Positions 10,830 through 23,539 are shown, counted from the stretch's first letter. The stretch is 64,000 nt of DNA from Aldrovandia affinis (GCA_029706075.1 JAINUG010000214.1:1-64000); one strand, 5' to 3'. The notes: generated from the sequence alone by a model not told the origin. Numbers and translations: made by a program.

Positions 10830-12830
10830 CCTTTATTTTGGTGTGTGTGTGTGCGTGTGCGTGTGCCTGTGTGTATTTCCACATAATATTTCCAGTGCTT
10901 GGTTTCTAAATATCTGGCATAGAAGACAAGTTGATGAAGCCGTGCTTTGAAGGCCTTGCGCGTCGCTGTAAGCACGTGCCGCCCGCTGCCCCCGGATTGA
11001 GCTGCGCCCCGCGCTCAGCCGCGGAGTGGTACACTCCAAACCGTGTGAGATCATTACCGTCATCACTCGGTTCGACTGGACTAAGACGCGTACCCTGACG
11101 TCCGTGGCTGTTGATCGAGCATGCAGGCTGGCTGGCAGAACGTACAAATACCCCATATTGTTTGACACTGAATTTTAGAAGTGAATTGCATGGTCAGATA
11201 TTGGTAATCTCGGATGTGTAGCTCCTTTTCCCGGGTTTGTTTCCCAGTTCACAGCCTATTATTATGGCTGGCTAATTGGAGCACTGTCGCCAGTTGTGGG
11301 AGCATCGGTGGTCCTACAATAACAAGAGTCGGGGTTATTTTGTGTGTTCATGTGTTTGCTCTCGGGAGCGCGAGCGGAGACGCGCACCGTCGGCTGCTGA
11401 GTCCCTGTGATGATGGGGAGCGCGCCGGTCTCTGATGGAGCGCTATGGCGCGTGGTACCTCTCCCCGGATGCTGAGCCGTAGCGCGGGTGAGTAATCGTG
11501 CGGCTCTGTGCTTTCGCTCATTCGGGAGTTGGTGGAATGGATTTTTAGTTTATGACGACCGTTGCAGTAAGTAAGCATCGCTGGCTGCACAAAGGTGCCA
11601 GCGACAAGGACACGGGCAGTAAACAAAACAATGAGATAGACCGGTTTGTCTGTCATTTGACATCCAGTAACCATAGCTGTGGTACAGACAGAGGGTATCG
11701 ACGAAGAAGTTAGGTGTTTATTCAAAAAAATCATGTATGAATATAGTTAAATACGTTGTTTTCTTGCCACTGTTGGGAGTATTTTTTTTTTTTACCTCAC
11801 TTTCTGGATTTTCTTTGGGGTGGGGGGGTCAGGACTGTTATTTTCGTGGTTTCATGTCTTCTGTTTCCTGTAAAGCGTCTTTTTGTGACAGTGCTCTGTA
11901 AATTGCGCTATAAAAGTAAAACTGAATCGAATCGTCCGTTAGGTGTTGTGAACTTTGACGATGTATTCGACAAAAGAAGCCGAAGCCAGGTGATTTGTGT
12001 GTATGTTCTATTAACGCCTCCCTTTGCTCTGACGCTATTGTTCCAGACTCCTGTCCTGCCAACGTTGGTCTCCTTTTGTTTCCTTTACACGCGATACGTG
12101 GTGTCAATTTCCGCGCGCTTTGTGGATTCGCGGCGTCTTTCCTACGGACAATTTTTCATCATCGTGGCATCTTTTGACTTGTTCCTCTGAACATGCCCCG
12201 TGTTGGCTGAGCACGACACTGTGAAGGGTGTGATATTTGGCAGGGTGCTAAACAACGGAGCTGAGAGTGAACCTCACTCTCAGCCGGCGTTATCTTCCCA
12301 CGTGATCTCTATCTTGTTAAAGCTCCGCGCAGGCCACGCTCTCTATTAGATGTCAGCCTCGTGGTCACTATTTTCACGAAGTTTAATTCAGACCGTATAT
12401 CTGGATCGCCATTTAAGCCATAAAGCACTATCGCGCCAACTCGTGCACGATGAACACAGGTAGTCTGTAGACACGGAGCACAAAACAGATGATTATTACA
12501 CAGATCATGTTGTGTCTATTCCCAGCAGAACTCAAATCCGAAGCATGGGTCAGTGTATCTCTCTTACCATGCCAATCTCGATCTCTGACTGTAAATGTAC
12601 CGTCTAGTATGAGGAAAACAAGGTCTGTTGGACAGGAATGGAAGACATGAAAGTGTTCTTCCTCGTGTTTGGATCTTCAGCTTGGTTTGCCAAAGATTGC
12701 ATAACAAGGAATGTAAACATCGCACAGACCTGCCCTGCTCAGGGCTGTTGTGCGCGCATGTATGTATGTATGTATCGACTGTTGGGATGAAAATATTACA
12801 ATTTTCAAATCAATGTCAAAAAACATTTAA

Positions 12831-12867
<37 letters not shown>

Positions 12868-13480
12868 TGCCTGCTTGCCTGCCAGAGGGAGATGGCCTGT
12901 GTGTGTGTGTTTTTGTTTTTGTTGCCACACATGCGGTCAGTTTAGTAGGTGAGGGGTTGGGATGAGCATTTGTTTAACCTTTAATGGCTGTGAAACTGGT
13001 GACACTTGGTAGCAGAACCATGAACCGACTCATTTTAACAGCAGTGGAGAGACTGCGCGCTGTGATATGGGTCACGGCCGAGCTGAATGGGAACATGGAA
13101 AGGCAGACTTTAAAGTGAACGGTACAGTTCTGTGTTAAATGGAGTGTGCGCTGATGGTTGGAAACAGACAAACTGCAGCAACTTTCTTGAGTGGCCAGAA
13201 TCTAATTCAACATGAAAGGAACACATTTATTATTTTATATGAGAGAGAGGGAGAGAAACAGGGTGTGGGAGGCAGTGAGGGATGAGGCAAAGAGGGAGCG
13301 AATGAAAATAACCCCATTAATCCACCACACTGCTGTTCTTTTCACCAGCAGCACATGCTGCAGATTGTGGCTAAAACTCAGAGACCATAGCGTCTCTCTC
13401 TCTCTCACTCACTCACTGACCCAGTCACTGACTCAACACACTCACACTCTGACTCACTGTATATGCCATTTTATACTCTA
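10830..13480. other. Gene-free stretch
   Basis: Holds GTGC repeats (10840-10872), a moderately CpG-rich segment around 11350-11500 with a donor-like GCGGGTGAGTAA near 11487, and a (GT)n run at 12832-12866. No coding exon was recognised; the CpG-rich piece could be an untranslated first exon but has no independent support. Confidence 0.4.
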
Positions 13481-13605
13481 TATAACATTTTGGCAGACAC
13501 TTTTATCCAAAGCGACTTACAGTATTGAATGCATACATTTTTCAGTATATGTGGTCCCAGTGGGAATCGAACCCTAAGCGTTGCCAACGCCATCCTCTAC
13601 TCACC
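13480..13605 (-). repeat. tRNA-derived SINE, family B, followed by CACT repeats
   Basis: Reverse orientation: tail GGCAGACACTTTTATCCAAAGCGACTTACAGTATTGAATGCATAC, then a B-box region GGGAATCGAACCC and an A-box-like end. CACT/CATT tetranucleotide repeats flank it to about 13720. Confidence 0.7.
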
Positions 13606-14562
13606 CATTCACTGACTCACTCACTAACTCACCCATTCACTCACTCACTCACTGACTAACTCAGCCATTCACTCATTCATTCACTCCCCCACTCACTCAA
13701 CACACTCACTCACTCACGAGCGGAGTGACTCCCCCAGAATAATAATCGAACACTCTGTGAAGGCCGCAGATCCACTGCAGCAGCAGCAGCCTCTGAGCGC
13801 CAGTTTTTTTCCCTCCCCCTCCCATTTGTGTAACTCGTTTACTTACCCATTCATTTAATGTCACTAAGGAGCTTAACACACCCACTCCACTACTAATGGA
13901 GACAGTGTTCTTTTTTGTCCTATTGGAAAGTGACGTGCGTTTCTCTATTCGGGACACAACCCTGCAGTTTTAGTGCATTGTCTGTGTGGGTGAGGCACCG
14001 TGTGGGCGTGGCTCTGTCTGCTCAGTCCTCAGGCAGATGACTGGCGTGACCTCTGGAAGAGGGAGAGGGAATCTGAGGAAAGCCTCGGTGGCTTACAGTT
14101 ACCTTCGCCCTACTATGGCCGGTACGACAGGTACGGCACCGTGAGCAGCAGCAGCTGCTCCGCTCTCCAGAACTGCACATGGAGCTCTCTCTGCTCTGCT
14201 CTAGGAACCTGCAGACAGCTCCGGCACAGCGGGCCGCATACCTGTGCACGCGACATGGAGGCATGGTCCTCCATCGCTGAGCCCGAGCGTAATGCCCAAA
14301 AGAGGAGCGGAGAGCCCCTGAGATATGCCTGTATGGTGGGCCTTAAAGCCTTGAAGCACGCCCACCGCAGTGCTAACTAAAGTCTGACCGGATTCTACTG
14401 CCGAGACTTGAGTGACTAGCTGGAGCTGGACTTCTCCTGGCTCTGTTCTTCCCTTCTGCAGGTTGCAGGAAATGCTTGGATGAGACAGTTGTTACATCAT
14501 CACCTAGGTGATTTTGTATTTTACCACTAAACAGGTCTCCACCTCCACCTACTGCTAATTCA

Positions 14563-14850
14563 GCTAACCTAGCGCAGGCTCAGCTATCCTAGCGCAGGCT
14601 CAGCTAACCTAGCGCAGGCTCAGCTAACCTAGCGTGAGTTCAACTAACCTAGGGCAGGTTCAGCTAACCTAGCACAAGCTCAACTATCCTAGCGCAGGCT
14701 CAGCTAACCTAGCGCAGGCTCAGCTAACCTAGCGCAGGCTTAGCTAACCTAGGGCAGGCTCAGCTAACCAAGCGCAGGCTCAGCTAACCTAGGGCAGGCT
14801 CAACTAACATAGCACAGGCTCAGCTAACCTAGCGTCAGCTCAGCTAACCT
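14563..14850. repeat. Minisatellite, 20-bp unit
   Basis: About 14 copies of CAGCTAACCTAGCGCAGGCT with point variants. Confidence 0.9.
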
Positions 14851-14920
14851 AGCACGATAGTTGGTATAAATATTATTTTCATATATATATATATGTATAT
14901 GAACATATATATATATTATA

Positions 14921-15470
14921 CAGTACCAGTCAAAAGTTTGGACACACCTGCTGGAAACTAGGTTTATCTCATAATTGACAATGTTTTACACTGTATACGT
15001 TTCTGTAAATACTTGAAAATTACAAAAAACGCATGTAACAATAAACAAAAGGAACATCAACGCAATGTTCAAGAAAATTGAATTGAAAATTGAATCTATT
15101 CCTCAAAATAGTCACCCTTTGGCGTGAGAATAGCCTCATAAACAGGGGCCATTGGGTTAATACGTTTTAGCAGGAAATCACCCGACATGTTTTCCCAGCT
15201 ATCCTGCAGCAATTCCCAGAGAAACTTGTGGGTTGCTTTGCTTTGACTCATCCTTTCCAGTTTGTCCCATACAAGTTCTATGGGATTGAGGTCTGGACAC
15301 TGGGCAGGCCAGGTCTTTAGTTTGAGTTGCCGTTCACGTTCCTCCTTCACCAGATAGTTCTTGCACGACTTCAAGGTGTGTTTCGGGTCGTTATCTTGCT
15401 GAAGAATTAAGGAGTGCCCAATTGGCTGTAATCCAGATGGAAGGTGTGTCCAAACTTTTGACTGGTACTG
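14921..15470 (-). mobile_element. Internally deleted Tc1/mariner element (550 bp)
   Basis: Termini CAGTACCAGTCAAAAGTTTG (14921-14940) and its complement (to 15470) are flanked by TA on both sides, the Tc1 target site. On the - strand the C-terminal transposase half is readable, with LQQDNDPKHT and CPDLNPIELVWD holding the second and third acidic residues of the DDE triad. The N-terminal DNA-binding half is gone, so it cannot move itself. Confidence 0.85.
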
Positions 15471-15705
15471 TATATATATATGGCATTTAGCAGACACCTT
15501 TATCCAAAGCGACTTACAGTATTGACTTACTGTATTGAATGTATCCACACATCTTTGCCAAGGCACTTGTAGATGTAAATGAAAGACCTTCCTGTGCCTG
15601 TAGCGGGAGAGATCTCTGTACCAGATACCTTGGTAGTAATTCTGTTTTCACAGGCATGTTGACATCAGCTGTATTCCTAAGGATTGCGGTCTGGTCACAT
15701 TGCCA

Positions 15706-15915
15706 CAGTGTCCAGAGTCTGTACTTTACTTTGACTTATTACTGTACTTAAGTACATTTTTCAAGTATCTGTGCTCAGCGAAGTATTTCCATTTGTACTT
15801 TTATTTTTACTTTCACTCCCCTACATTTCAAAGGCAAATGGGGTTATATGTAGGACTTTTTCCTTTTACTTGAGTAATATTTTATCAGGGTATTTGTGTA
15901 CTTTGTCCACCACTG
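15706..15915. mobile_element. hAT-type MITE, ends CAGTG...CACTG
   Basis: TTACTTGAGTAAT and GTACTTAAGTAC-rich interior matches the MITE at 56930-57154 in reverse. Right end CCACCACTG is clear; the left end and the target duplication are not. Confidence 0.5.
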
Positions 15916-16039
15916 GATTTTAGGTTTAAATCACCCCCCCCGAAATGTTTTCTGACAGTTCTGAACTGTTAATCTACCCCCCCGGTCAAGAATTTGATTG
16001 CGCAGGAAGAAAGAAAGCAGGAAGCTTCTCCTTTTCTCC

Positions 16040-16595
16040 TGAAATTACATTTGACATTTTAGGCATTTAGCAGAGCAATATCCAGAGCGACTTGTCAAAG
16101 TGCATTTATACATGGTGAGATTAAACACTGCAGTAGACGTCATTGTTGGCAGCTGCACAACGTACCTGTAGCACAGGGAAAGAAAAGTTAGTGTTTGTTT
16201 TATTTTTATTACATTACTAAACATGTAAACAGTGGCGATGGCAGTTAATTAATGTAGAGAATCAGTGGTAGTGGAGTCTGAAGAGGTGGGTTTTGAGCCT
16301 TTTGCGGAAGATGGCCAGTGATTCCGCAGTCCTGACCGAGTGCGGAAGATCATTCCACCGAGGGGTCAGGACAGAGAAGAGGCGAGACCGCGAGGAGCGA
16401 CTGCTGGGCGCCCGGAGGGATGGGACAGTCAGTTTGCCAGAGGAGGCTGAGCAGAGGGGTCTGGCTGGGGTGTAGGGTGTGATGAGTCTCAAATTGCTTT
16501 TGTGTCTGTTGATTGGTTGTGCTGTCCTCTCGACACACTCCTGTGAATGAAAGCAGTGCCCGAAGCAGCTCAGGTAAATCCTGTGCTGCGGCCAT
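16040..16595 (-). mobile_element. LINE 3' end: reverse transcriptase C-terminus plus GCAGACGC-type tail
   Basis: The - strand at 16262-16490 encodes SRLFSVLTPRWNDLPHSVRT and IFRKRLKTHLFRLHY, the usual C-terminal end of a non-LTR retrotransposon ORF2. Downstream (16050-16110) lies CATTTTAGGCATTTAGCAGAGCAATATCCAGAGCGACTT, the same tail used by family B SINEs. A second copy of this arrangement is at 32860-33235. Confidence 0.65.
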
Positions 16596-16632
16596 CAGGT
16601 GTCACTTGTTAAGACCGTTAAGTTCAGCGTGA

Positions 16633-17155
16633 CAGGGCCGGCGGATAGCGTAGCAGTCTAACGCACTGTATCTTGGCTGGTCCTATCAGGGGCGCGGTTC
16701 GAAACCCGTTTCTGCCAGACCGGCCCTGGCCGATCGGGGGTGGCATTTGGCTCTCTAGGGTGAGCTGGCTCCAGTTTGCCGTGAAGCACGTAAGGGTGTC
16801 TCCGGAACGTGGCTGTGGTTGGCTGGACCGGTATGGTGTGCGCTGCCTGTCAGGGACACGGTTCGAAACTTGCGTCTCTACCAGACCGGCCCTGCTCATC
16901 AGCCCCGATTGGGGGCGAAATTTGGCTGTCCGCCCCAGGGGGAGGGGGGAGGGAGAGCCATGAAGCACGGAAAAGGAGTCTCCAGAACGTAGGTGGGAGA
17001 ATTCCGTTTAGAAGGAAAGCGGAGGTCGCTGCCCACGGAGAATTAGCTTGCCTCGTAGAGACGAGCGACAGACCCGTGTGGGGAGGGTCAATCGAAATAA
17101 ATGGAGGGTGTAATTGGCTACTAAATTGGGTGAGAAATGGGGGAAGAAAAAAAAG
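16633..17155 (+). repeat. Two overlapping tRNA-derived SINEs, family A
   Basis: Two tRNA-like heads are seen, each with a B box of GGTTCGAAAC type (about 16695 and 16858), followed by one shared body and the tail GTAATTGGCTACTAAATTGGGTGAG. The second unit seems to have inserted in the first or arisen by dimerisation. Confidence 0.65.
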
Positions 17156-17344
17156 AAAGTTCAGCATGACAGAATCACCTCATAGAGCTTTGGGGAATGC
17201 TAATCAATTTTTTCTTTCCTCCTTAACCCATTTGCCCTGTACAATGTCTTTCACATCTATTTCCAGTCCCGTAAAGTCGGCCGCGGTCTTTAATGTTGAA
17301 ACACGTCGCTGGTTTGTGATTACTCTCTTAACGCAGGTTCTGCA

Positions 17345-17560
17345 GAAAGGGCCTTGGCGTTTAGCGGACGCTCTTATCCAGAGTGACTTTACACAGTTTA
17401 CAGCTCTCTACATACAATCAGTTCATACAGCTGGATATTAAGTAAAGCAATTCAGGTTAAGTACCTTTGCTCAAGGGTTCACTAACCGCTGTACTGCACT
17501 GGTGGCTAATGGGATGAGAGAGCGAGGACCCGACAGCTACATGTAATCTCTCACAATGAC
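17345..17560 (-). repeat. tRNA-derived SINE, family B
   Basis: Tail GCGTTTAGCGGACGCTCTTATCCAGAGTGACTT and the ACATACAATCAGTTCATACAGCTGGATAT body shared with copies at 22765, 27620 and 30665; the tRNA head is partly lost. Confidence 0.6.
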
Positions 17561-17814
17561 ATCACCATTACGATTACAGGGATAAGAACAGCAGAGTGGA
17601 ATAGATGTTTATTGTCCACAGATCATCGATTCCACTCTATCTCCATGCTTGTTTTCACAACCATCGTCAGCAGGTGTAGAATACATTAAATAGGACATCA
17701 GACCGCAACAGGCACAGTGCAGAACAGCATGCAAAATGCACCATGCCCACAACTACATGGAAACGTTAAGTAAAATTAATACTTTACAAGGTCTGCCCTT
17801 AAAAAAATGAAAAG

Positions 17815-18205
17815 AACCTCTTGTTTTTCTTAAGAATTTTGTTTCTGATTTTATCCCATTTTCTCCAAATAGCCAATTACACCCTCTATTTTTCATGTCA
17901 ATCCCCCCCTCGTATTGTGAGTTTGCTGCTGTAGCCCTGCGACCGGCAGTGACAAAGGCGATGCATCGTCTCCTTCGAGACGGAGCTCGCCTGGCTGTCG
18001 ACCGTAACTCCGGTACTCCAGAGCCACTCCTGTACGCAGCGAACTCATATCGGCTTCCCTCTCCCCTCGCTGGGGCGGACAGCCAATCGCCGACCCCGGT
18101 GGCACTCCCGGCCAGAGCCGACTCTGGCGCAGCCGGTGGAATCGAACCCCGGTCGCAGTGGCCAGTGTTGAACGTTAGACCACTAGACCACCCGGGAGGC
18201 CATAA
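17815..18205 (-). repeat. tRNA-derived SINE, family A
   Basis: Reverse orientation: TTTTATCCCATTTTCTCCAAATAGCCAATTACACCC tail, GGCGGACAGCCAATCGCCGACCC body, and a head with GGAATCGAACCCCGG (B box) ending CCACCCGGGAGGCC. One of the most complete copies. Confidence 0.7.
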
Positions 18206-18666
18206 CCTCTTGTTTTTAACTTCAACTTCTGTCCGTGGACCAAGTCAAACTTTCAGGAAACAGAAGTGGTTTTTTTTTTTCCCTCAGTGTTTGATTGTTA
18301 TTTAATTCAGTGTTTTTTTTCTGCTGATTTTTCTGGATCACCAACTTAGAAAATCCAAAAGAGTACAACATTCAGTGATGGGAATCGCCAGCCTCAACGT
18401 GGAACAATTTAGTGTGACAAACGACAGCAGTGAGTGTAGAAGTGCATGTGGTGTGAGCTTCATTTTTTGCTGTGAGGAACCTCACTTGCATAACGTCAGG
18501 GTTGAAGAGCAGGTGAAAGTACAGTGCATGTTCAGTGACATCTCACCACACCGTTCTGACTCACACAGTGATAACACTGTGATGACAAATGAGGAGCAGG
18601 TTATTAGGGATTGGAACGCAAACGACACAATGGTGACGCAACAGGAGCAGCCAGCCAAGCAAGTGA

Positions 18667-19110
18667 GACACACACAAACTCACACACACGTATACATAGA
18701 CACATTCACACATGAACACACACACACATTCACATGCACACAAACACATACACACATGCACATATTCACACATGCACAGAAACGCATGTGCAGGCACACG
18801 CACTCACACGCACGCTGTCATGCATACTCACACTCACACATAACATCAGGGTGGGACAGCAGGTGAAAGTACAGCACATGTTCAGTGTGTTCAGACACAT
18901 TTCACCGGACCGTTCTGACTCACACACACACGTACACACACACATACACATGTACATACACTCACACATACGCTCTCTCATGCTCACACACATACACACA
19001 CATATGCACACTCTCTCTCTCACACACACACACATACTCAACACACTCTCTCACACACATACACACATACTGAACACTCTTTCTCACACACATACACACA
19101 CACACAGTCA
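18667..19110. repeat. Complex (CA)n array
   Basis: CACACA, ACATACA and TCACACA repeats interrupted by two related ~45-base unique blocks (18500-18560 and 18862-18920, with CAGGTGAAAGTACAG and CACCG(G/T)ACCGTTCTGACTCACAC), showing that a larger unit was duplicated. Confidence 0.8.
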
Positions 19111-19239
19111 CACTAAAAAGTCTGTCGGAGGTCCAGTCCGGTCTGGTCGTGGTCCAGGGAGCGGGGGCTTTAGTGCGAGTCAGCAGTGGGGCGTTGGCGG
19201 GGACGGCAGACTGCCGAGGGAAAGACAGCGGGACCAGGA

Positions 19240-19560
19240 CACGACTCAGCGCTGACGACGTCGCGCACGGCATCACGATGCGGCGCCCGTCACGCTGACA
19301 GGACGGCACGCCACCTGCTGACGTCGCCCGTGACCTGGGGCGCGGAGCCCAGCCAATGAGAGCGGAGAATGCCACTCAGTGTGGGAGAGCGCGGTTCAGA
19401 CTGAGCGCGTGCAGTGAGCGTGCATTCATCGGCAACACGCTCCTGCTTCATTCTTTACTCCTGCGGAACCAGGTGGCGAAAGCTGCTGACGCGCTCCTTC
19501 ACACACATTCATCTTCTCCTGTGTGGGACTTCAAACCAAGAGCAGCAAGATGAGGCTCTA
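19240..19560. promoter_or_regulatory. CpG-rich segment, candidate promoter
   Basis: CpG-dense sequence with a CCAAT motif at 19353-19357 in an otherwise CpG-poor stretch. It could hold a non-coding first exon of tmem198, whose leader must begin upstream of 25402; no transcript evidence is visible. Confidence 0.25.
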
Positions 19561-19769
19561 AACCGAGGTGCTGACTGTGCTCATTAAAGACCCCACCGCT
19601 CTTTTGGCAAGAGTAGGGGTGCTGACCCCGGTGCCCTGGTCAAACTCCCACTAAACTGGCTCTTTACACCTGGCCACCTGATCATCCCCCTACGTCTGAT
19701 TGGCTGCACAATCCTTTGGCTTCCTGACTCATCACTGACCCACCTGGTTAAATAAAAGTAAAATAAATG

Positions 19770-19913
19770 TTCACACTCACACTCACTCTCTCTCTCTCTT
19801 TCTCTCTCTCACACACGTACACACTTCATTCACACACATTCTAACACACACACATACACACTCATTCACACACACTCACATATAATCACTCATTCTCACA
19901 CATACTCACTCAC

Positions 19914-19957
<44 letters not shown>

Positions 19958-20130
19958 ACTGTCAGACACACACACACACACTCAGTCACTGACTCACTCA
20001 CTCTCAGACACACACACACACACACACACACTTACTCAATCTCAGACACACACACACACACACTTACTCAATCTCAGACACACACACACGCACACACACT
20101 CACTCACTCTCTCACTCTCAGACACACACA
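19770..20130. repeat. Complex (CA)n and CTCACT array
   Basis: About 360 bases of (CA)n blocks alternating with CTCACT and CTCAGACA motifs. Confidence 0.85.
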
Positions 20131-20423
20131 GTTGAGACCCTCCTTTCCCCTCGGGAGCCCGTCTCCGGTGCGGCTCTGCCGGCGCTGACGCCCAGGCTAC
20201 GTCCGAGGCCCCGACCACCATCTCAGATCAGGGATTATAAAAGGGAGACTATCCTGGGCTCCCTTGAAAAAGAGATGTGACCACCCCGGTTACATAAAGG
20301 ATAAATTAATATATAGATGACTATCCTAAGCAATGCTTTATGCTGTGCAGTGGCGTGGTTTCCTTTCATTGTACTGCTGTTTAAAAAACCTTTATAATTA
20401 TATTTTATATATATATGTATACA

Positions 20424-20790
20424 AGGCGGCATGGTGGTGCAGTGGATAGCGCTGTCGCCTCACAGCAAGAAGGTCTCGAGTTCGAATCCAGGCCGGGGGC
20501 CTTTCTGTGTGGAGTTTGCATGTTCTCCCGTGTCCGCGTGGGTTTCCTCCGGTACTCCGGTTTCTTCCCACAGTCCAAAGACATGCACGTTAGGCTAATC
20601 GGAGAGTCTAAATTGCCCGTAGGTATGAGTGTGTGAGTGAATGGTGTATGTAGTGCCCTGCGATGGATTGGCGACCTGTCCAGGGTGTATTCCTGCCTCT
20701 CGTCCCAATGCATGCTGGGATAGGCTCCAGCCCTCCCGCGACCCTAACTAGGAATAAGCGGCTGAAGATGAGATGAGATGAGATATATAT
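20424..20790 (+). repeat. tRNA-derived SINE, family C, with GATGA tail
   Basis: GGCGGCATGGTGGTGCAGTGG start, B box GAGTTCGAATCC, then a ~270-base body (TGGAGTTTGCATGTTCTCCC, GGATTGGCGACCTGTCCAGG, GGGATAGGCTCCAGC) and a GATGA repeat tail. A near-identical copy lies at 58876-59240. Confidence 0.75.
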
Positions 20791-20799
20791 ATATATATA

Positions 20800-21030
20800 C
20801 ACTACCGGTCAAAAGTTTTAGAACACTCCCATTTTCCAGTTTTTACTGAAATTTAAGCAGTTCAAGTCCAGTGAATAACCTGAAATGGTACAAAGGTAAG
20901 CGGTAAACTGCCAGAGGTTAAAAAAAAAAAAAGTTTAGGTTACCAAAAACTGAAAAATAATGTACATTTCAGAGTTTGCTTAAATTTCAGTAAAAACTGG
21001 ACAATGGGGGTGTTCTTTTGACCGGTAGTG
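20800..21030. mobile_element. Short Tc1-derived MITE (231 bp)
   Basis: Ends CACTACCGGTCAAAAGTTTT and ACCGGTAGTG with TA on both sides. Long sub-terminal inverted repeats fill most of it. It is an internally deleted form of the 880-bp element at 45816-46695. Confidence 0.8.
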
Positions 21031-22764
21031 TATATGCATCATGCAACAATAGTTATTATATTGCTATCGTAATTACCCGAGTGAGTCATTGTTGTTTGTG
21101 TTGTTGTTGTTGTTGTTGTGAAATTCTTACCCATGGAAGCCATTTTTTCCAGGGACATTTCCAGAATAAGATCAGTAGCAGTACCTTTCTGAAATGAAGC
21201 AATTTATTTCAAATTCTTTTCCCATTTTCTCCCAGTTTGGTGGCCAATTGCACTCTCTTCTAGTTCAGCTACCAACCCCCCGCCCCCACTCCTCCCCAAG
21301 CTCGAACCCATGGCTGCAGTGGGCAACCTGCACTTACAACTGGTGTCTTTACCGGTTAAAGTAGAAGTAGAATTGTGACACCCTGCTGTGGAGTGGAGTG
21401 GGTGGCAGTGGCAGTGGGAGTGGGAGTGGGTAGTGTCTCTGCTGTGGAGTGGAGTGGGTAGTGTGTGGAGCAAGGCCTTTTTGCTCACAGTGGGCAGATG
21501 GGGCTTAGCCAGGAGACAGAAAGGAGCTGTGAAATAAATAATCCTACTCCAGACAACCTCCCCAGCTGCTGGCTCACTCTCCCCCTTTCCCTCTCCCCAT
21601 CCCTCTATCCCTCTCCCTCTCCCCATCCCTCTATCCCTCTCCCCATCCCTCTATCCCTCTCCCTCTCTCTCCTGCTTGTGCCTCATCACCATGGCTGGGC
21701 ATGCTGGTCTGTTCACTGCCAGTAGGGCTGCGTTCACCTGCCTATTCAGGTAACCGCTCTGCAGCCTGGGATACCTTGGTGCGAAAATACAATCTTTTAT
21801 TTATGTATTTATTTGTCAGGGACATGGCAAATATCAGTGTTACACTGTAACGAAACAAACAGAACACAAGCATCAGATGCATTGCATTAAGTATTTATAG
21901 CCAAAGGCTCATTTCCATTTCCCGTCTTTTTCAATTTCCAACGCCTGTCTCCAGTAAACTACAGGACGAAAAGAAAACGAACAAAACAAAATACATGCAC
22001 GAACACATAAAAAAAAAGAAAAAAAAAAAGAACATCCACTTGATGCAGAAACAGCAAATTATAAAGCCAAACAACACCACACACACATTTTCAGAAACAC
22101 CTGCACAGTCACCAGTGTATTATCTTGCTGATGTGTTTTTCCCTCTCAGTTAAGGCCAGGGCTGTCTCCAGGTCAGTTCTGAGACTCATGGTTTACATGT
22201 GGAGTGTCTCTGGTCAGTGGACCGAGAGTGGGTCTCAAAGACGAAAGACGCAGACGCAGACAGGGACACTGATTGGCTCTTAAGCTGTTGCTATGGGGGT
22301 CATGCTGCTCAGTCATTGGCCAGGACCAAAAAGTATTTACCAGGGACATGGCAAAAGCATTATTACAGTGTTTGCAAAAGCAAGCCTCGGATGCACTGCT
22401 ACATAAGAGAAATAAGAGAAAGGGAGGGAGAAAGGGATGACGCAGGCGAGGGAGAAGGGAGAGGACGGATGCAGAACGAGTGGAGCGAGAGAGAAGGGAG
22501 AGACGCCCCAAGCCCTTTTCCCTCCACATGGCCGCTCTCATTTTGCGCTCCTCTGTCCCAGAGCTCCGTCACCCTCAGATTGAGTGCGTTTTCCTGCGCT
22601 GACTCATTTTGTGCACGTCATTTTCATCTTCACTGTGAAGCTTTTTGCATGATTTATTTTGATTATTTGCTGGTCAGACTGTGCTGCTAACTGTCCCCCC
22701 CCATGAAAATATAGTGAATTAACCATGATAAATCGTAAGTTATGACATTATTACATGACATAAT

Positions 22765-22948
22765 AGGTATTTAACAGACACTCTTATCCAGAGCGACTTA
22801 CATACAACCCATTTATACAGCTGGATATTTTACTGAAGCAATTCAGGTTAAGTACCTTGCTCAAGGGTACAACAGCAATGTCCCACCTGGGACTCGAACC
22901 TGCAACCTCTGCGTTACAAGCCCAGTTCCCTAACCATTTGATACATAT
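22765..22948 (-). repeat. tRNA-derived SINE, family B
   Basis: Reverse copy with CTCTTATCCAGAGCGACTTACATACAACCC, GGGACTCGAACCTGC (B box) and CCCTAACCATT. Its head end abuts the LTR-like repeat starting at 22949. Confidence 0.65.
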
Positions 22949-23522
22949 TGTGGCAGCCCAAAGGGTTGCCCCAGAAAATGGCTGCCTGGCCTCCAACACA
23001 TGGCAGCCATTTTCACTACATTTCCCAGCAAGCCACAGCAACACCTGAACGAAGTCAGGCAATGGGAGCTAACGACCAGCTGAAGGCCATTGCAAGGCCT
23101 ATTTAAAGGACTCGCTCCCAGCACACATGGAGAGGAGTAGGAACGTGAGTTAGAAGGAGTTATTGTGTTTGGAGAGAAAGAGAACTGTGAAGTCGACTGA
23201 CCAGCCAGTGTTTTGGAGAGAGTGTTTGTTGGAGTGTGATTTTTGTGTACGAATTTGGATTGTTTTGAGGACCCCCTTTGGATTTGGATTACGGACTGGA
23301 TTGTGGACTTGGACCTGGATTTTGGATTGGAACGAACATTGACAAAGAGATAAGGATTGCGGACTTTGTGTTTGTATTCCCCTGAAGACCCCACCCTTTG
23401 TTTTGTGTTTGTTCGTTTAATAAAGCATCATTTTGCTTATATTACTGCCTCCTCCGTGTTCTTGCACTTGCCTACGCCCTCTGCAAGGTCCGTGAGTGTC
23501 GCCCAACCCCTGGGGACACCAC
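22949..23522 (+). repeat. Solo LTR-like repeat, family 1
   Basis: Starts TGTGGCAGCCC and ends GGGGACACCAC (TG...CA-like inverted ends). It has a TATA-like CCTATTTAAAGGACT and a poly(A) signal in TTTAATAAAGCATCA, followed by CTGCCTCCTCC. The same landmarks in the same order occur, reversed, at 40566-41033. The flanks are AT repeats, so a target duplication cannot be confirmed. Confidence 0.55.
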
Positions 23523-23539
23523 TATATATATATACTGTA

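Noticed and set aside
20424..20500. True tRNA gene
   Set aside because: The tRNA-like head continues into the family C SINE body, repeated at 58876.
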